DNA from: Alterisphingorhabdus sp038748365
GTDB taxonomy: Bacteria > Pseudomonadota > Alphaproteobacteria > Sphingomonadales > Sphingomonadaceae
Length of the DNA stretch: 64,000 nt
Direction: 5' to 3'
Assembly (NCBI GenBank): GCA_038748365.1
Contig: JBCDIZ010000006.1
Coordinates: forward strand, 131,292-195,291
Positions 17,027 to 25,757 of this stretch are shown here, in pieces (the first letter of the stretch is position 1; every line of letters starts with the position of its first letter). A program made the position numbers and the translations under genes. The notes below the pieces were generated by a model. It was given only the letters and a program-made list of their open reading frames with translations, was not told where the DNA came from and did no database searches.

Positions 17027-19011
17027 GCCGCTTTCTGTTGCTCAGCGTAACGCTGCCTTGCTTTGCCTAAACTATCCCGAAAACGCTGATCCTGCGGTGC
17101 CAGCAAAACCGCCTTTTCAAACAGATCAATCGCATCGCGCAGTCGCGTTTCATCTTCTGCCAGTACCTGGCCGTAGACATGGGTAACTACCGGGTTCATC
17201 GGCAATGTGCGATAAGCTTGCGCTGCGGTGCGTTGTGCTTTGTCCGGCGCGCCAGCATTCATCTCAGCCCAAGCGAGGTCTGCCAGCAATAGCGGCACAT
17301 TATCGCCAAGCCGAGCCCGGACTTCGCTCAGTGTCACCCGCGCCAATTCCCAGCGCTCGGCATCGAGATAGGCCGTCCCCAGCATATGTTTCGCCCTGAG
17401 ATGCGCCGGGTTATTGGCCAAAAAGCTGCGTAATATCGCCGCCTTCTCCTCATCGCGCCCCAGATCAGAGAGCGCATCATGCAGCCGGACCATCACATCA
17501 AAGGTGAAGCGCAGCCTGCCCGCTTCCTGATACGCAGCAAATCCCTGTTCCGGGCGATTGGACAGCATATACACATCGCCCACCAGTAAATGGGTATCGG
17601 CCACACCCGGGAAGCGCCGCTGCAAGGACTTGGCGCGCCTCAAGGCCTCAGCATCACGATCCAATGTCAGCAATTTGCGGATCAGCCGCACCTCGGCACG
17701 AGCATCGCCTGGGGCTGCCCGCACAGCTGTTTCTAATTCGCCAAGCTCCGCAGTCTCTGACACCAGCATATAAGGACGGTGTTGTGCGCGCGAGGCACGG
17801 TTGACAAAATCGGCAGCCATGGGCCGATTGCCCTGCGCCTCATAGGCGCGTGCCGCAAGCAGCAGGCGATAGCTATTGGCCGTGGTCAACAGGCCATAAT
17901 CCGCAATGAGATCGAAAAACATCTCCGGTTCGCTGCCACCCGTCATGCCACGCATGCCCAGATTGCCCGCCATAAGATTATGCGGCTGCAGACGCAGAAC
18001 CGTGGCGCAATGTTCTTCGGCCTGCGCCATATTGTCCACTTCAAGTTCGAGCGCACAACGCAAAAGCGCTGGTCCAGCCTGATCATCAAGCCGGTTCTGG
18101 GTCTTGAGCATGATCGACCGGGCCAGATCAAACTGCCCTGCCCGCGCCGCCAGTACGGCCTGTAAATAGTAGCCCCGATCATTGCCCGGTTCCAGCGCCA
18201 TGATCTGCCATGCCACCGCCAGCATGTCGGTCATGCGTCCAGCATCGCCCAGCGTCTCGCCATAGGCGATCAATGTCGGGATATGGTCGGGGTTGATCTC
18301 GAGCGCACGCTCAAACCATGGCAGTGCCGGGATCAGGCCAAATTGGCTGCGCGCCAGTTCGCCGCGATAAAGCAGCGCATCAATGCTCTGCGGCGCCAGC
18401 TCTACGGCAAAATCCGCTGCATCGATCGCGCCTTTCTGGTCGCCATCGAGATAGCGATAGCGCGCAATCGAAACCCAGAGTATCGGATCGCTATCATCCG
18501 CAGCAATTGCCGCATCATAGGCAGCACGGGCACGGTCGCGATCACCATCGGCGAGATTCACCTCGGCCAATATCCGCTGTGCATAGGCAAGATGCTTGCG
18601 CGCTACCGGACCTTCGGTCAGCCATTTGCGCGCGCGGTCCAACTGGCCCTGCAATTGCAGCGCATGGCCCATCAAGTGACGCAACTGCTCATCAGGGGTA
18701 CCGAGTTCACGGGCGCGGCGCAATTCGGCTTCTGCCGCCAGAGGATCGCGCAGCCGCAAATAGATTTCTGCCTGCAGCAACCGCGCTTCGGCCCAATCCG
18801 GTGCCTCGGATATGGCATTGAGCATCTCGATCCGCGCCGCGCGATAATCGCCTTTGCCGATGCTCTGCTCCGCCCGCGCTGCCGCTTCGCGCGCGGCATC
18901 GCTCTGCCCCGCAACAGGGCCGATGCTCAACATCGCGCCCATAGCTATGGACAGCATGGCGGTGCGCCAATGCCGCTTGCGGGCAGCGCTGAACCGGGAA
19001 AGGCGCGGCAT
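17023..19011 (-). CDS. prsT: XrtA/PEP-CTERM system TPR-repeat protein PrsT
   Basis: 662 residues: a signal peptide (TAMLSIAMGAMLSIGPVAGQ, about 20-39) followed by around fifteen tetratricopeptide-like repeats to the C-terminus. It is therefore an envelope or periplasmic scaffold. PrsT proteins accompany PrsK/PrsR in XrtA exosortase and exopolysaccharide loci and may serve polymer export or protein sorting. The ATG at 19011 is seven bases after the prsR stop and puts the signal peptide at the right place. The last gene of the four-gene minus-strand unit. Confidence 0.88.
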   Translation of the reverse strand: MPRLSRFSAARKRHWRTAMLSIAMGAMLSIGPVAGQSDAAREAAARAEQSIGKGDYRAARIEMLNAISEAPDWAEARLLQAEIYLRLRDPLAAEAELRRARELGTPDEQLRHLMGHALQLQGQLDRARKWLTEGPVARKHLAYAQRILAEVNLADGDRDRARAAYDAAIAADDSDPILWVSIARYRYLDGDQKGAIDAADFAVELAPQSIDALLYRGELARSQFGLIPALPWFERALEINPDHIPTLIAYGETLGDAGRMTDMLAVAWQIMALEPGNDRGYYLQAVLAARAGQFDLARSIMLKTQNRLDDQAGPALLRCALELEVDNMAQAEEHCATVLRLQPHNLMAGNLGMRGMTGGSEPEMFFDLIADYGLLTTANSYRLLLAARAYEAQGNRPMAADFVNRASRAQHRPYMLVSETAELGELETAVRAAPGDARAEVRLIRKLLTLDRDAEALRRAKSLQRRFPGVADTHLLVGDVYMLSNRPEQGFAAYQEAGRLRFTFDVMVRLHDALSDLGRDEEKAAILRSFLANNPAHLRAKHMLGTAYLDAERWELARVTLSEVRARLGDNVPLLLADLAWAEMNAGAPDKAQRTAAQAYRTLPMNPVVTHVYGQVLAEDETRLRDAIDLFEKAVLLAPQDQRFRDSLGKARQRYAEQQKAA

Positions 19012-19018
19012 GGCCGGG

Positions 19019-20443
19019 TCAGTCCTTGGCCGACACCGTCGCCGCGCCAGGCTGCAGATCATATTGCTTGAGAAGATCATAAAGCGTCGGCCGGCTGATC
19101 CCCAACAGCCGCGCGGTATTGGAAATATTGCCTTCACTGCGCGCCAGTGCACGGCGGATCACCTTGCGATCCGATTCTTCCCGCGCGGCCTTGATATTGA
19201 GCAGACTATCGCTGTCCGCCTCGGCTTCATCGTCGCCGCCAAGGTCGAGATCTTCAGCATGCACCAGCTTGCCATCAGCCATAATCACAGCGCGTTTAAC
19301 CCGGTTTTCCAGTTCGCGAACATTGCCCGGCCATGGCCATTCATCGATACGGCGCAGCGCATCAGCGGCAAAACCTTTGACCTTGGGGTTAAACTCTTCG
19401 GCCATGCGATTGAGGAAATGCTTGGCGAGCAGGACCGTATCGCCGGGCCGTTCGGCCAGTGTCGGGATGGTCACAACAATCTCGGCCAGACGATAATAGA
19501 GGTCCTCACGGAAGGTGCCATCGCGTTGCATCTGTTCGACATCCTGATGCGTGGCGCAGACAATGCGGGTATCGACTGCAATCGGCTTGCGCCCTCCAAT
19601 GCGTTCAATCACTCGCTCCTGCAAAAAGCGCAGCAACTTGACCTGAAGCGGCAGAGGAATATCGCCCACCTCATCAAGAAATAGCGTGCCACCATGCGCC
19701 TGTTCAATCTTGCCCTCAGTGGTTTTGATTGCGCCTGTGAAAGCACCCTTTTCATGGCCGAAAAGCTCAGCCTCAAGCAGGTTTTCCGGGATCGCGGCGC
19801 AGTTGATCGCGATAAAGGCATTGGCCTTGCGATCACTATGGTCGTGCAACCCGCGCGCCAGCAATTCCTTGCCGGTACCACTGGCACCGAGCAACATCAC
19901 CGAGGCATTGGTCGGCGCAACGCGCTCAATAGTACGAGCGACTTTGAGCATCTCCGGCGCAGCGGTTATGATGCGCCCAAGCACCTTTTCGCTATCACCC
20001 GAAGCATCGGCCAGCCGCGCATTCTCCTCTTCAATTTCATGCAGATGGAAGGCACGACTGACAATATGTCCAAGCTCATCAATATCCACTGGCTTCTGAT
20101 AAAAATCATAGGCGCCCTTGGCGATAGCATCCAGCGCGCTTTGGCGTGCGCCATGACCCGAGGCAACGATCACCTTGGTATCGGGTTTAAGCGCGATAAT
20201 CTCTTCCAGCGTGGCAAAGCCCTCACTGGTACCGTCGGGATCAGGCGGCAGGCCGAGATCAAGCGTGACCACTGCGGGCTCTTCCGAGCGGAGCAATGTG
20301 ATCGCTTCCTCACGGTTAAAGGCTTGCAGTACTTCATAATCATCATAGGCCCATTTAAGCTGGGTCTGCAGCCCCTCATCATCCTCGACGATAAGCAATT
20401 TGGGACGGATTAGCTGTTCTGGCTGACGGGCGGCTTGGCTCAT
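19019..20443 (-). CDS. prsR: PEP-CTERM-box response regulator PrsR (sigma-54 activator)
   Basis: 474 residues in NtrC order: receiver (DD21-22, phosphoacceptor Asp62 in VTLDLGLP, Lys118 in YQKPV), AAA+ domain with Walker A GASGTGKE at 187-194 and the sigma-54 contact loop GAFTGA at 234-239, then a Fis-type helix-turn-helix (GNISNTARLLGISRPTLYDL). It should activate sigma-54 promoters of exopolysaccharide and PEP-CTERM genes when phosphorylated by PrsK. Its ATG overlaps the prsK stop (ATGA). Confidence 0.94.
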   Translation of the reverse strand: MSQAARQPEQLIRPKLLIVEDDEGLQTQLKWAYDDYEVLQAFNREEAITLLRSEEPAVVTLDLGLPPDPDGTSEGFATLEEIIALKPDTKVIVASGHGARQSALDAIAKGAYDFYQKPVDIDELGHIVSRAFHLHEIEEENARLADASGDSEKVLGRIITAAPEMLKVARTIERVAPTNASVMLLGASGTGKELLARGLHDHSDRKANAFIAINCAAIPENLLEAELFGHEKGAFTGAIKTTEGKIEQAHGGTLFLDEVGDIPLPLQVKLLRFLQERVIERIGGRKPIAVDTRIVCATHQDVEQMQRDGTFREDLYYRLAEIVVTIPTLAERPGDTVLLAKHFLNRMAEEFNPKVKGFAADALRRIDEWPWPGNVRELENRVKRAVIMADGKLVHAEDLDLGGDDEAEADSDSLLNIKAAREESDRKVIRRALARSEGNISNTARLLGISRPTLYDLLKQYDLQPGAATVSAKD

Positions 20444-22599
20444 CGACCTGCTCCTATTTTCTTGCGATCTGGGTTATGGTCTTTGGTTTTGGATTTGCGG
20501 CTATTGTCGACCTTGATCAGTTCATCATGCTGATCCAGCGCCAATGGCAGGCGGATGATCATGCGCGTGCCCATGTCTTCACGGCTTTCGACATTGAGAT
20601 GACCACCCATGGCTTCTATCAACGATTTCGCTTCAAAGGCGCCAATGCCAAAGCCGCCATCCTTGGTCGAAACAAAGGGCTTGAACAGGCTGGTGCGGAT
20701 AAACTCGGCGCTCATACCGGTGCCATGGTCGACAATCTCGATATAGCCATAGATGCCACTGGCAGACCATTTGAGCATAACCGGCTGCGCGTTATCGCGA
20801 CTTGCGTCGAGCGCATTTTGCACCAGATGCAGCAGCACCTGCTCCAGCGCCGCCTTGTCACCCGATACTGTCATCTTTTCTCCCATAAGGGCCTGTACCT
20901 TATGGCCGGGTGTCGATTTCTGTTTCGCCACACTTTTGACAAGCGCTTTTACTTCGAGCGGCGCAATCGAGGTGTCCTGCGATTTGCGATAATTGGTCAG
21001 ACGCGTCAGCGTCGCGTTGAGTTTGGCGACAGTGCCTTGCAGCGTCTCGACCATATCCTCGCGAAATTCTGGCTTATCGGCGTGCTTCTCGGCATTGCGG
21101 GATAGCAATGCGAGCTGGCTAACGATGTTTTTGATGTCGTGTACGACAAAGGCAAAGCGACGATTGAAGTCTTCAAACTGCCGCGATTCCAGCAGCGCAT
21201 TCTGGCCACGCTGTTCGGCGACATAGCTCGCTGCCTGTCGGCCGACAACGCGCAGCATATCGAGGTCTTCCCAGTCCAATGTACGGTTCAGTGTCGGTCG
21301 ACCGAGAATGACCAGGCCTTCAAGCTTCTCAAAGTGAATCAGCGGGATAATAACCCAGATGCGCTTGTCCCCGACCATCCAGTCGGCAATCGCTGCCTTT
21401 TGTACGTCGTCCGCATCATCGCCGCGCACATTGTCTAATTCGACGATAAAGCCCGATGTTGCGAAGAAGTTGGCAGTGCTGGCGGTGCAGGCCGGGGCCG
21501 GAACCTCAAGCGTCGGCCAGTTCCAGCGCTCTTGCAGCATGAAACGGCCACCCTCATCAGGCGTAAGCAACAGGCCAGCATTACTGTCGGTAATATCCGC
21601 CACCGCTTGGATAATCCGGCTGTGCAGCGTTGAGGAATCCTGCTCGCGCGCGCTCATCGTGTCGGCAAAACGCATCCATTCAGCGCGATAGTCATAGCGA
21701 TGCTGAAAGAAGTGCTTGGCAATCTTGACCTTGAACCAGGCACGAAAGCTGTTGGAGGGCAGCAGCACCAGCGCCGCCAGCGACACCCCGAAAACGAGCC
21801 CCACCTGAGTGAGCCGGGCATAATCGGCGACAAAATAGGATAGCAGCTGCACCACCAGAGCCATGGCCAGCAGATACAGACCAATGGCAATCAGCGAGAA
21901 GGAATGGAAAGCAACGGTACGTGATAGCTGGATTTTCCACTCGCCATTGCGTTTGGCCGCGAGAGCGAACACTGGCATTAAACAGGCGACAATGATCCCA
22001 CGCAGCGCCAGAAGCTCGACCGGCAACTCATAGAGCAGATAAGCTGCTGCATAGAGATTGAGATCAAAGAACCACAGTACCGCCAGCCCGGCCATGGGCA
22101 GGCGGATGGCGAAGCGTGTTTGCGGTGCAGATATTGAGTAGAGATTATGTACCAGAACCAATGCGCCGACGGCAAAGATCATCCGCAATATGGTGGATGT
22201 GTAGAACAGCAAAGGTGGCGCAAGCTCGGCCCCGAAGCTGAGAACTATCCCATCAAAAACCGGTTGCAGTGCCAGCACCCCGGCAAGCACGGCGTAAAGT
22301 GCATGGACTGTCGCCGGTTGGCGCAAGCTGTCATCGGAGCGCAGCAACTGAAACATCAGGAACAGCAGAGCTGCATTGCGCACTGTCTCAACGAATAATG
22401 ATATTGACGCACGTGGCCCTTCCCAAGCCACGGCCAAAGCCCAGAAGCTAAGCAGCGCCAGCGCGATAATAAGTGGCACCTGCGCCGAGCGTTGAATACG
22501 CAGACTGCGGCTCAGCCAGATAGCCAATCCACCATGCAGCAGCGCCGCAACCAAGTGCCCCAAAAAGCCGGCCAGTCCCAGGAATGCTGCCAAATCCAT
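20440..22599 (-). CDS. prsK: XrtA/PEP-CTERM system histidine kinase PrsK
   Basis: 719-residue membrane kinase. The N-terminal 280 residues hold about eight to nine hydrophobic helices. A GAF-like region follows (about 300-470), then the dimerisation helix with His487 in FAFVVHDIKNIVSQL, and an ATPase domain with N-box LLHLVQNALDASRD and G-boxes EIVDHGTGMS and FKPFVSTKDGGFGIGAF. The HDIKN box is typical of PrsK. The ATG at 22599 overlaps the sugar transferase stop (TGATG). The signal sensed is not known. Confidence 0.94.
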   Translation of the reverse strand: MDLAAFLGLAGFLGHLVAALLHGGLAIWLSRSLRIQRSAQVPLIIALALLSFWALAVAWEGPRASISLFVETVRNAALLFLMFQLLRSDDSLRQPATVHALYAVLAGVLALQPVFDGIVLSFGAELAPPLLFYTSTILRMIFAVGALVLVHNLYSISAPQTRFAIRLPMAGLAVLWFFDLNLYAAAYLLYELPVELLALRGIIVACLMPVFALAAKRNGEWKIQLSRTVAFHSFSLIAIGLYLLAMALVVQLLSYFVADYARLTQVGLVFGVSLAALVLLPSNSFRAWFKVKIAKHFFQHRYDYRAEWMRFADTMSAREQDSSTLHSRIIQAVADITDSNAGLLLTPDEGGRFMLQERWNWPTLEVPAPACTASTANFFATSGFIVELDNVRGDDADDVQKAAIADWMVGDKRIWVIIPLIHFEKLEGLVILGRPTLNRTLDWEDLDMLRVVGRQAASYVAEQRGQNALLESRQFEDFNRRFAFVVHDIKNIVSQLALLSRNAEKHADKPEFREDMVETLQGTVAKLNATLTRLTNYRKSQDTSIAPLEVKALVKSVAKQKSTPGHKVQALMGEKMTVSGDKAALEQVLLHLVQNALDASRDNAQPVMLKWSASGIYGYIEIVDHGTGMSAEFIRTSLFKPFVSTKDGGFGIGAFEAKSLIEAMGGHLNVESREDMGTRMIIRLPLALDQHDELIKVDNSRKSKTKDHNPDRKKIGAGR

Positions 22600-23987
22600 C
22601 ACCGTACTCCATCCGCCCACAGCACCACGCGCAGCGTTTGCAGCAGGATCAATATATCGAGGAAAGGCGTATAGTTTTTGGCATAATAGAGATCATATTC
22701 CAGCTTGTGCCGGGCGTCCTCTATCGAGGCACCATAGGGATAGTTGATCTGGGCCCAGCCGGTTATGCCGGGTTTCACCATATGACGCTCGGCATAGAAG
22801 CGCATCTTGGTTTCCAGATCAGCGACGAATTCGGGCCGCTCCGGACGCGGGCCGACAAAGCTCATCTCGCCTTTCAAGACACTCCAAGCCTGAGGCAGTT
22901 CATCAATCCGTGTCCTGCGAATAAAGCGACCAATACGGGTGATACGCGGGTCATTTTTCTCGGCCCAGACAGCCTTGCCATCGCCCTCTGCGTCGGTCTT
23001 CATCGAGCGTAATTTGATGATGTTGAAGGGTTGGCCATAAAGGCCGACGCGTTGCTGCCGGAAAAAGGCCGGGCCCTTGCTATCCAGTTTAACGAGCAGT
23101 GCAAAAAGCAGGATGATAGGCAAAAATACTAACAACAATGTCAGGCTAGCGATCACATCGAACAGGCGCTTGGCGATGCTGGAAAGCCAGCGGCCGGATG
23201 AAAAGCCATCAGAGAAAATCAACCAGCTGGGATTAACAGAATCAAGGTCAACGCGCCCGGTTTCGCGCTCAAAGAAGCTCGACAGATCATTGACATGCAC
23301 CCCAGTCGTCTTGATCCGCAGCAAATCCTGTAACGGCAGCGCATTGCGCCTTTCCTCCAGTGCCAGCACCACCTCGCTGACATTCAGTTTCTCGACATAA
23401 TTGGCCAGATTGCGAATAGCAGAACGGTTAATCGCCTCATCAATCGCATGCTCGCCATCGCCCATGCCGATAAACCCGATGACGACAAAGCCGCTATCCG
23501 GGCGTTCGCCAAGTTTCTGAATACGTTGCGCTCGTCGTCCGGCGCCGAGCACGAGCAAGCGCCGACGAAATGCCCCAGTGCCCAATATACCGCCTAATAT
23601 GACACGATTGGCGATGAGCAAGGCAATCGACAGAAACATCGCATAGAGCAGTATAGAGCGCCATAAGGTGCTGCCCGGCAGCAGGAAGAACATCAGCGAG
23701 AGAAAGATAATCCCCAGCGATACCGCGACCGCCAGACGGGCAATTGCAAAGCGCAAACGGAGCAAGGCATCTGTGCCGTAAACACCCACTGCGATCATCG
23801 CGACCTGCAGCAATATTGCAAAGCTCAATACCGGTACGATACGATCAACAATCATGCCGTCATCGATACCCACCTGTATGGTACGCAGCTGCCAAGCGAT
23901 TTCGGCCGAGACGCACAACAGGATGAAGTCGATAAGCCCCATAAGAACCACTGCATGCGGCACATAATGTTTGAACAGGCGGAACAT
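22599..23987 (-). CDS. XrtA-associated undecaprenyl-phosphate sugar phosphotransferase
   Basis: 462 residues. The N-terminal half has four to five membrane helices and a CoA-binding-like fold. The C-terminal bacterial sugar transferase domain starts at KRLFDVIASLTLLL and contains GPAFFRQQRVGLYGQPFNIIK, RRTRIDELPQAW and VKPGITGWAQINYPYGAS. It transfers a sugar-1-phosphate to undecaprenyl phosphate, the first step of exopolysaccharide repeat synthesis. Its place directly upstream of prsK is that of the TIGR03013-type transferase of XrtA systems. It is the first gene of the unit. Confidence 0.93.
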   Translation of the reverse strand: MFRLFKHYVPHAVVLMGLIDFILLCVSAEIAWQLRTIQVGIDDGMIVDRIVPVLSFAILLQVAMIAVGVYGTDALLRLRFAIARLAVAVSLGIIFLSLMFFLLPGSTLWRSILLYAMFLSIALLIANRVILGGILGTGAFRRRLLVLGAGRRAQRIQKLGERPDSGFVVIGFIGMGDGEHAIDEAINRSAIRNLANYVEKLNVSEVVLALEERRNALPLQDLLRIKTTGVHVNDLSSFFERETGRVDLDSVNPSWLIFSDGFSSGRWLSSIAKRLFDVIASLTLLLVFLPIILLFALLVKLDSKGPAFFRQQRVGLYGQPFNIIKLRSMKTDAEGDGKAVWAEKNDPRITRIGRFIRRTRIDELPQAWSVLKGEMSFVGPRPERPEFVADLETKMRFYAERHMVKPGITGWAQINYPYGASIEDARHKLEYDLYYAKNYTPFLDILILLQTLRVVLWADGVR

Positions 23988-24035
23988 AGCTTGGGCGGGT
24001 CTCTTATGGTGTCATCACAGATGATCTCAGATTCC

Positions 24036-24106
24036 CTGTGCATAACGCACAGAGGTAAAGTGTCGGTTAAGTTTACACTTCCCCCTAATACCCTCCAATA
24101 TGGAGG
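24036..24106. promoter_or_regulatory. Three palindromes upstream of the XrtA module
   Basis: Three short inverted repeats stand in a row upstream of the sugar transferase: CTGTGC-5-GCACAG (24036-24052), AAGTGT-11-ACACTT (24058-24080) and CCTCCA-3-TGGAGG (24092-24106). They are candidate sites for PrsR or another regulator. I found no convincing sigma-54 -24/-12 pair. Confidence 0.4.
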
Positions 24107-24170
24107 AGTCACTATGCATATTGGATGTTTTTCGCTGATTTAGAGCGTTTTTACCCTGATCACATCGCGT

Positions 24171-25589
24171 TTACCCGGTTTGAAACGCAAATGGCGCAGC
24201 ACGACGGGCACGATCATCAAAAGTCAGTGTTTTTCCGGCAGGCGGAGTTGCGCGCTGGGTGCAATCGGTACGATGACAAGAGCGGCAGCCCGGACCGATA
24301 AGCATAGGTCGGCTATTCTGGGCGATATCCGCATAATGGGCGCACAGACGTTGAGCATGCTCAGCAGCGACACCGATACCAATTGCATAAGCCGGCCCCT
24401 CGCCCGACATGTCCGGCGTATCGGCACGCGACGGACTGCTATTGCCATTCACGGTGCGTGATAGCGTCAACCATTGCTTGCCATCTTCGGCCTCAATCAG
24501 TTGCACCTGCAATATCGATGGTTGCGTAAAGCTGTGATGCAGATGCCATAACGGGCAACCACTGCCGCTTTCGACAAAGCCGGCCCCGCTGGCACCGCTA
24601 TAACGTTTGGAAAACTGACCTGCCCGGTCCACGCGTACCATGAAGAAAGGCAGACCGCGCTGGCCGACGCGCTGGAGCGTCGTCAGCCGATGCGCAATCT
24701 CCTCCAGTCCGGCTCCGAAACGCCGCTGGAGAATGGTGATATCATAGCCGGTCTGCTCACAGGCGCGCAGGAAACGGCCATAGGGCATGATGATAGCTGC
24801 AGCGATATAGCCATAGAGATGCCGCTGAAACAGCCGCTCGGCGCCGCGATTGTCAAATGCCGCGCCTGCAGCCAAGGCCTGCACCTGTTCGCGCATTTCC
24901 AGCTGGGCAATCATATAGGCGGTGCGGAACGTGCGCGAGGAGGTGTCGAGCATTTCCGAAAGCTGCAACTGGCGGGCATGCATGTCGAGGCGGTAAAGAT
25001 GATCGGGCAGCACCTCGATTGGCAACACCCGCACCATGATCTGGTGGCGACTGCGCAGGCGTTCGGTGAGGGCTGCATAGAGATCACTGTTGGCGAGGCG
25101 TAGCTCATCCGCCATTTCTTCCGCAGCAACATCCAGGTCGCCATAATAGTTGCGCCACTTTTCAATTTCGCGTCGTACCAGACCGATGGCGGGATGCACC
25201 GCCGTAGCCGCCACCTGTTCACTGCCCTGCCCAACCCAATTGTCATGCAGCTTGGCGAAGGCCTGCATCAGTTCGGGCGCGCTAACGGCCCATTCGGCAA
25301 GCCGCTGGCGATCAACGCCCAGATCAGCAAATTGTGGGTCATTGAACCGGCGCATCATCGCTTCCACGCCACCACCGGGTTCATCGGCAAGCAGCAGACG
25401 CGGATCAAAGTCAAAGCGTTCGCTCAGCACAAGCATCAGCCGCGCGGTCAATGGCCGCTGGTTGCGTTCCAGCAGGTTGAGATAACTCGCCGAGATACTG
25501 AGAGCTTCGGCCATGGCTACCTGATTGAGCTTGCGAGAAAGGCGCAAACGGCGCAGCGCTGCACCGGCAAAGACTTTATCCTGCGACAT
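24171..25589 (-). CDS. RamB/ScfR-like short-chain fatty acyl (glyoxylate) regulator
   Basis: 472 residues. An N-terminal XRE helix-turn-helix (NQVAMAEALSISASYLNLLE), an IrrE/ImmA-like middle and a C-terminal DUF2083-type domain ending with GCRSCHRTDCTQRA, a cysteine cluster conserved in this family. Actinobacterial relatives such as RamB control isocitrate lyase and acetate genes. Here the gene is divergent from aceA, so control of the glyoxylate shunt is the obvious proposal. A perfect palindrome eight bases upstream of its ATG suggests autoregulation. Confidence 0.9.
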   Translation of the reverse strand: MSQDKVFAGAALRRLRLSRKLNQVAMAEALSISASYLNLLERNQRPLTARLMLVLSERFDFDPRLLLADEPGGGVEAMMRRFNDPQFADLGVDRQRLAEWAVSAPELMQAFAKLHDNWVGQGSEQVAATAVHPAIGLVRREIEKWRNYYGDLDVAAEEMADELRLANSDLYAALTERLRSRHQIMVRVLPIEVLPDHLYRLDMHARQLQLSEMLDTSSRTFRTAYMIAQLEMREQVQALAAGAAFDNRGAERLFQRHLYGYIAAAIIMPYGRFLRACEQTGYDITILQRRFGAGLEEIAHRLTTLQRVGQRGLPFFMVRVDRAGQFSKRYSGASGAGFVESGSGCPLWHLHHSFTQPSILQVQLIEAEDGKQWLTLSRTVNGNSSPSRADTPDMSGEGPAYAIGIGVAAEHAQRLCAHYADIAQNSRPMLIGPGCRSCHRTDCTQRATPPAGKTLTFDDRARRAAPFAFQTG

Positions 25590-25597
25590 GCGGTCGC

Positions 25598-25624
25598 TTT
25601 GTAATAATATTTACAAAATTACAA
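25598..25624. promoter_or_regulatory. Operator candidate: TTTGTAA-6-TTACAAA plus third half-site
   Basis: Perfect 7-bp inverted repeat with a six-base spacer (25598-25617), followed by another TTACAA (25619-25624), directly before the start codon of the RamB-like regulator and inside the divergent aceA control region. Likely the regulator's own binding site. Confidence 0.5.
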
Positions 25625-25648
25625 GGGAGCTTTGCCGTAAGTGCCTTT

Positions 25649-25669
25649 TTGACAGAAAATTTGTGTCAA
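25649..25669. promoter_or_regulatory. Inverted repeat TTGACA-9-TGTCAA upstream of aceA
   Basis: 21-bp dyad about 90 bases before the aceA ATG. The left arm is also a perfect -35 sequence for a plus-strand promoter, but no good -10 sits at the right spacing. It could be a second regulator site or part of the promoter. Confidence 0.35.
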
Positions 25670-25757
25670 TTTTTGAGACTCACACCGCTGCTATCTCCTA
25701 ATAGCCTTTCCAAGACGTCGCCAAACCGGCGACTCCTCCCTACAGAAAGGCAATATC

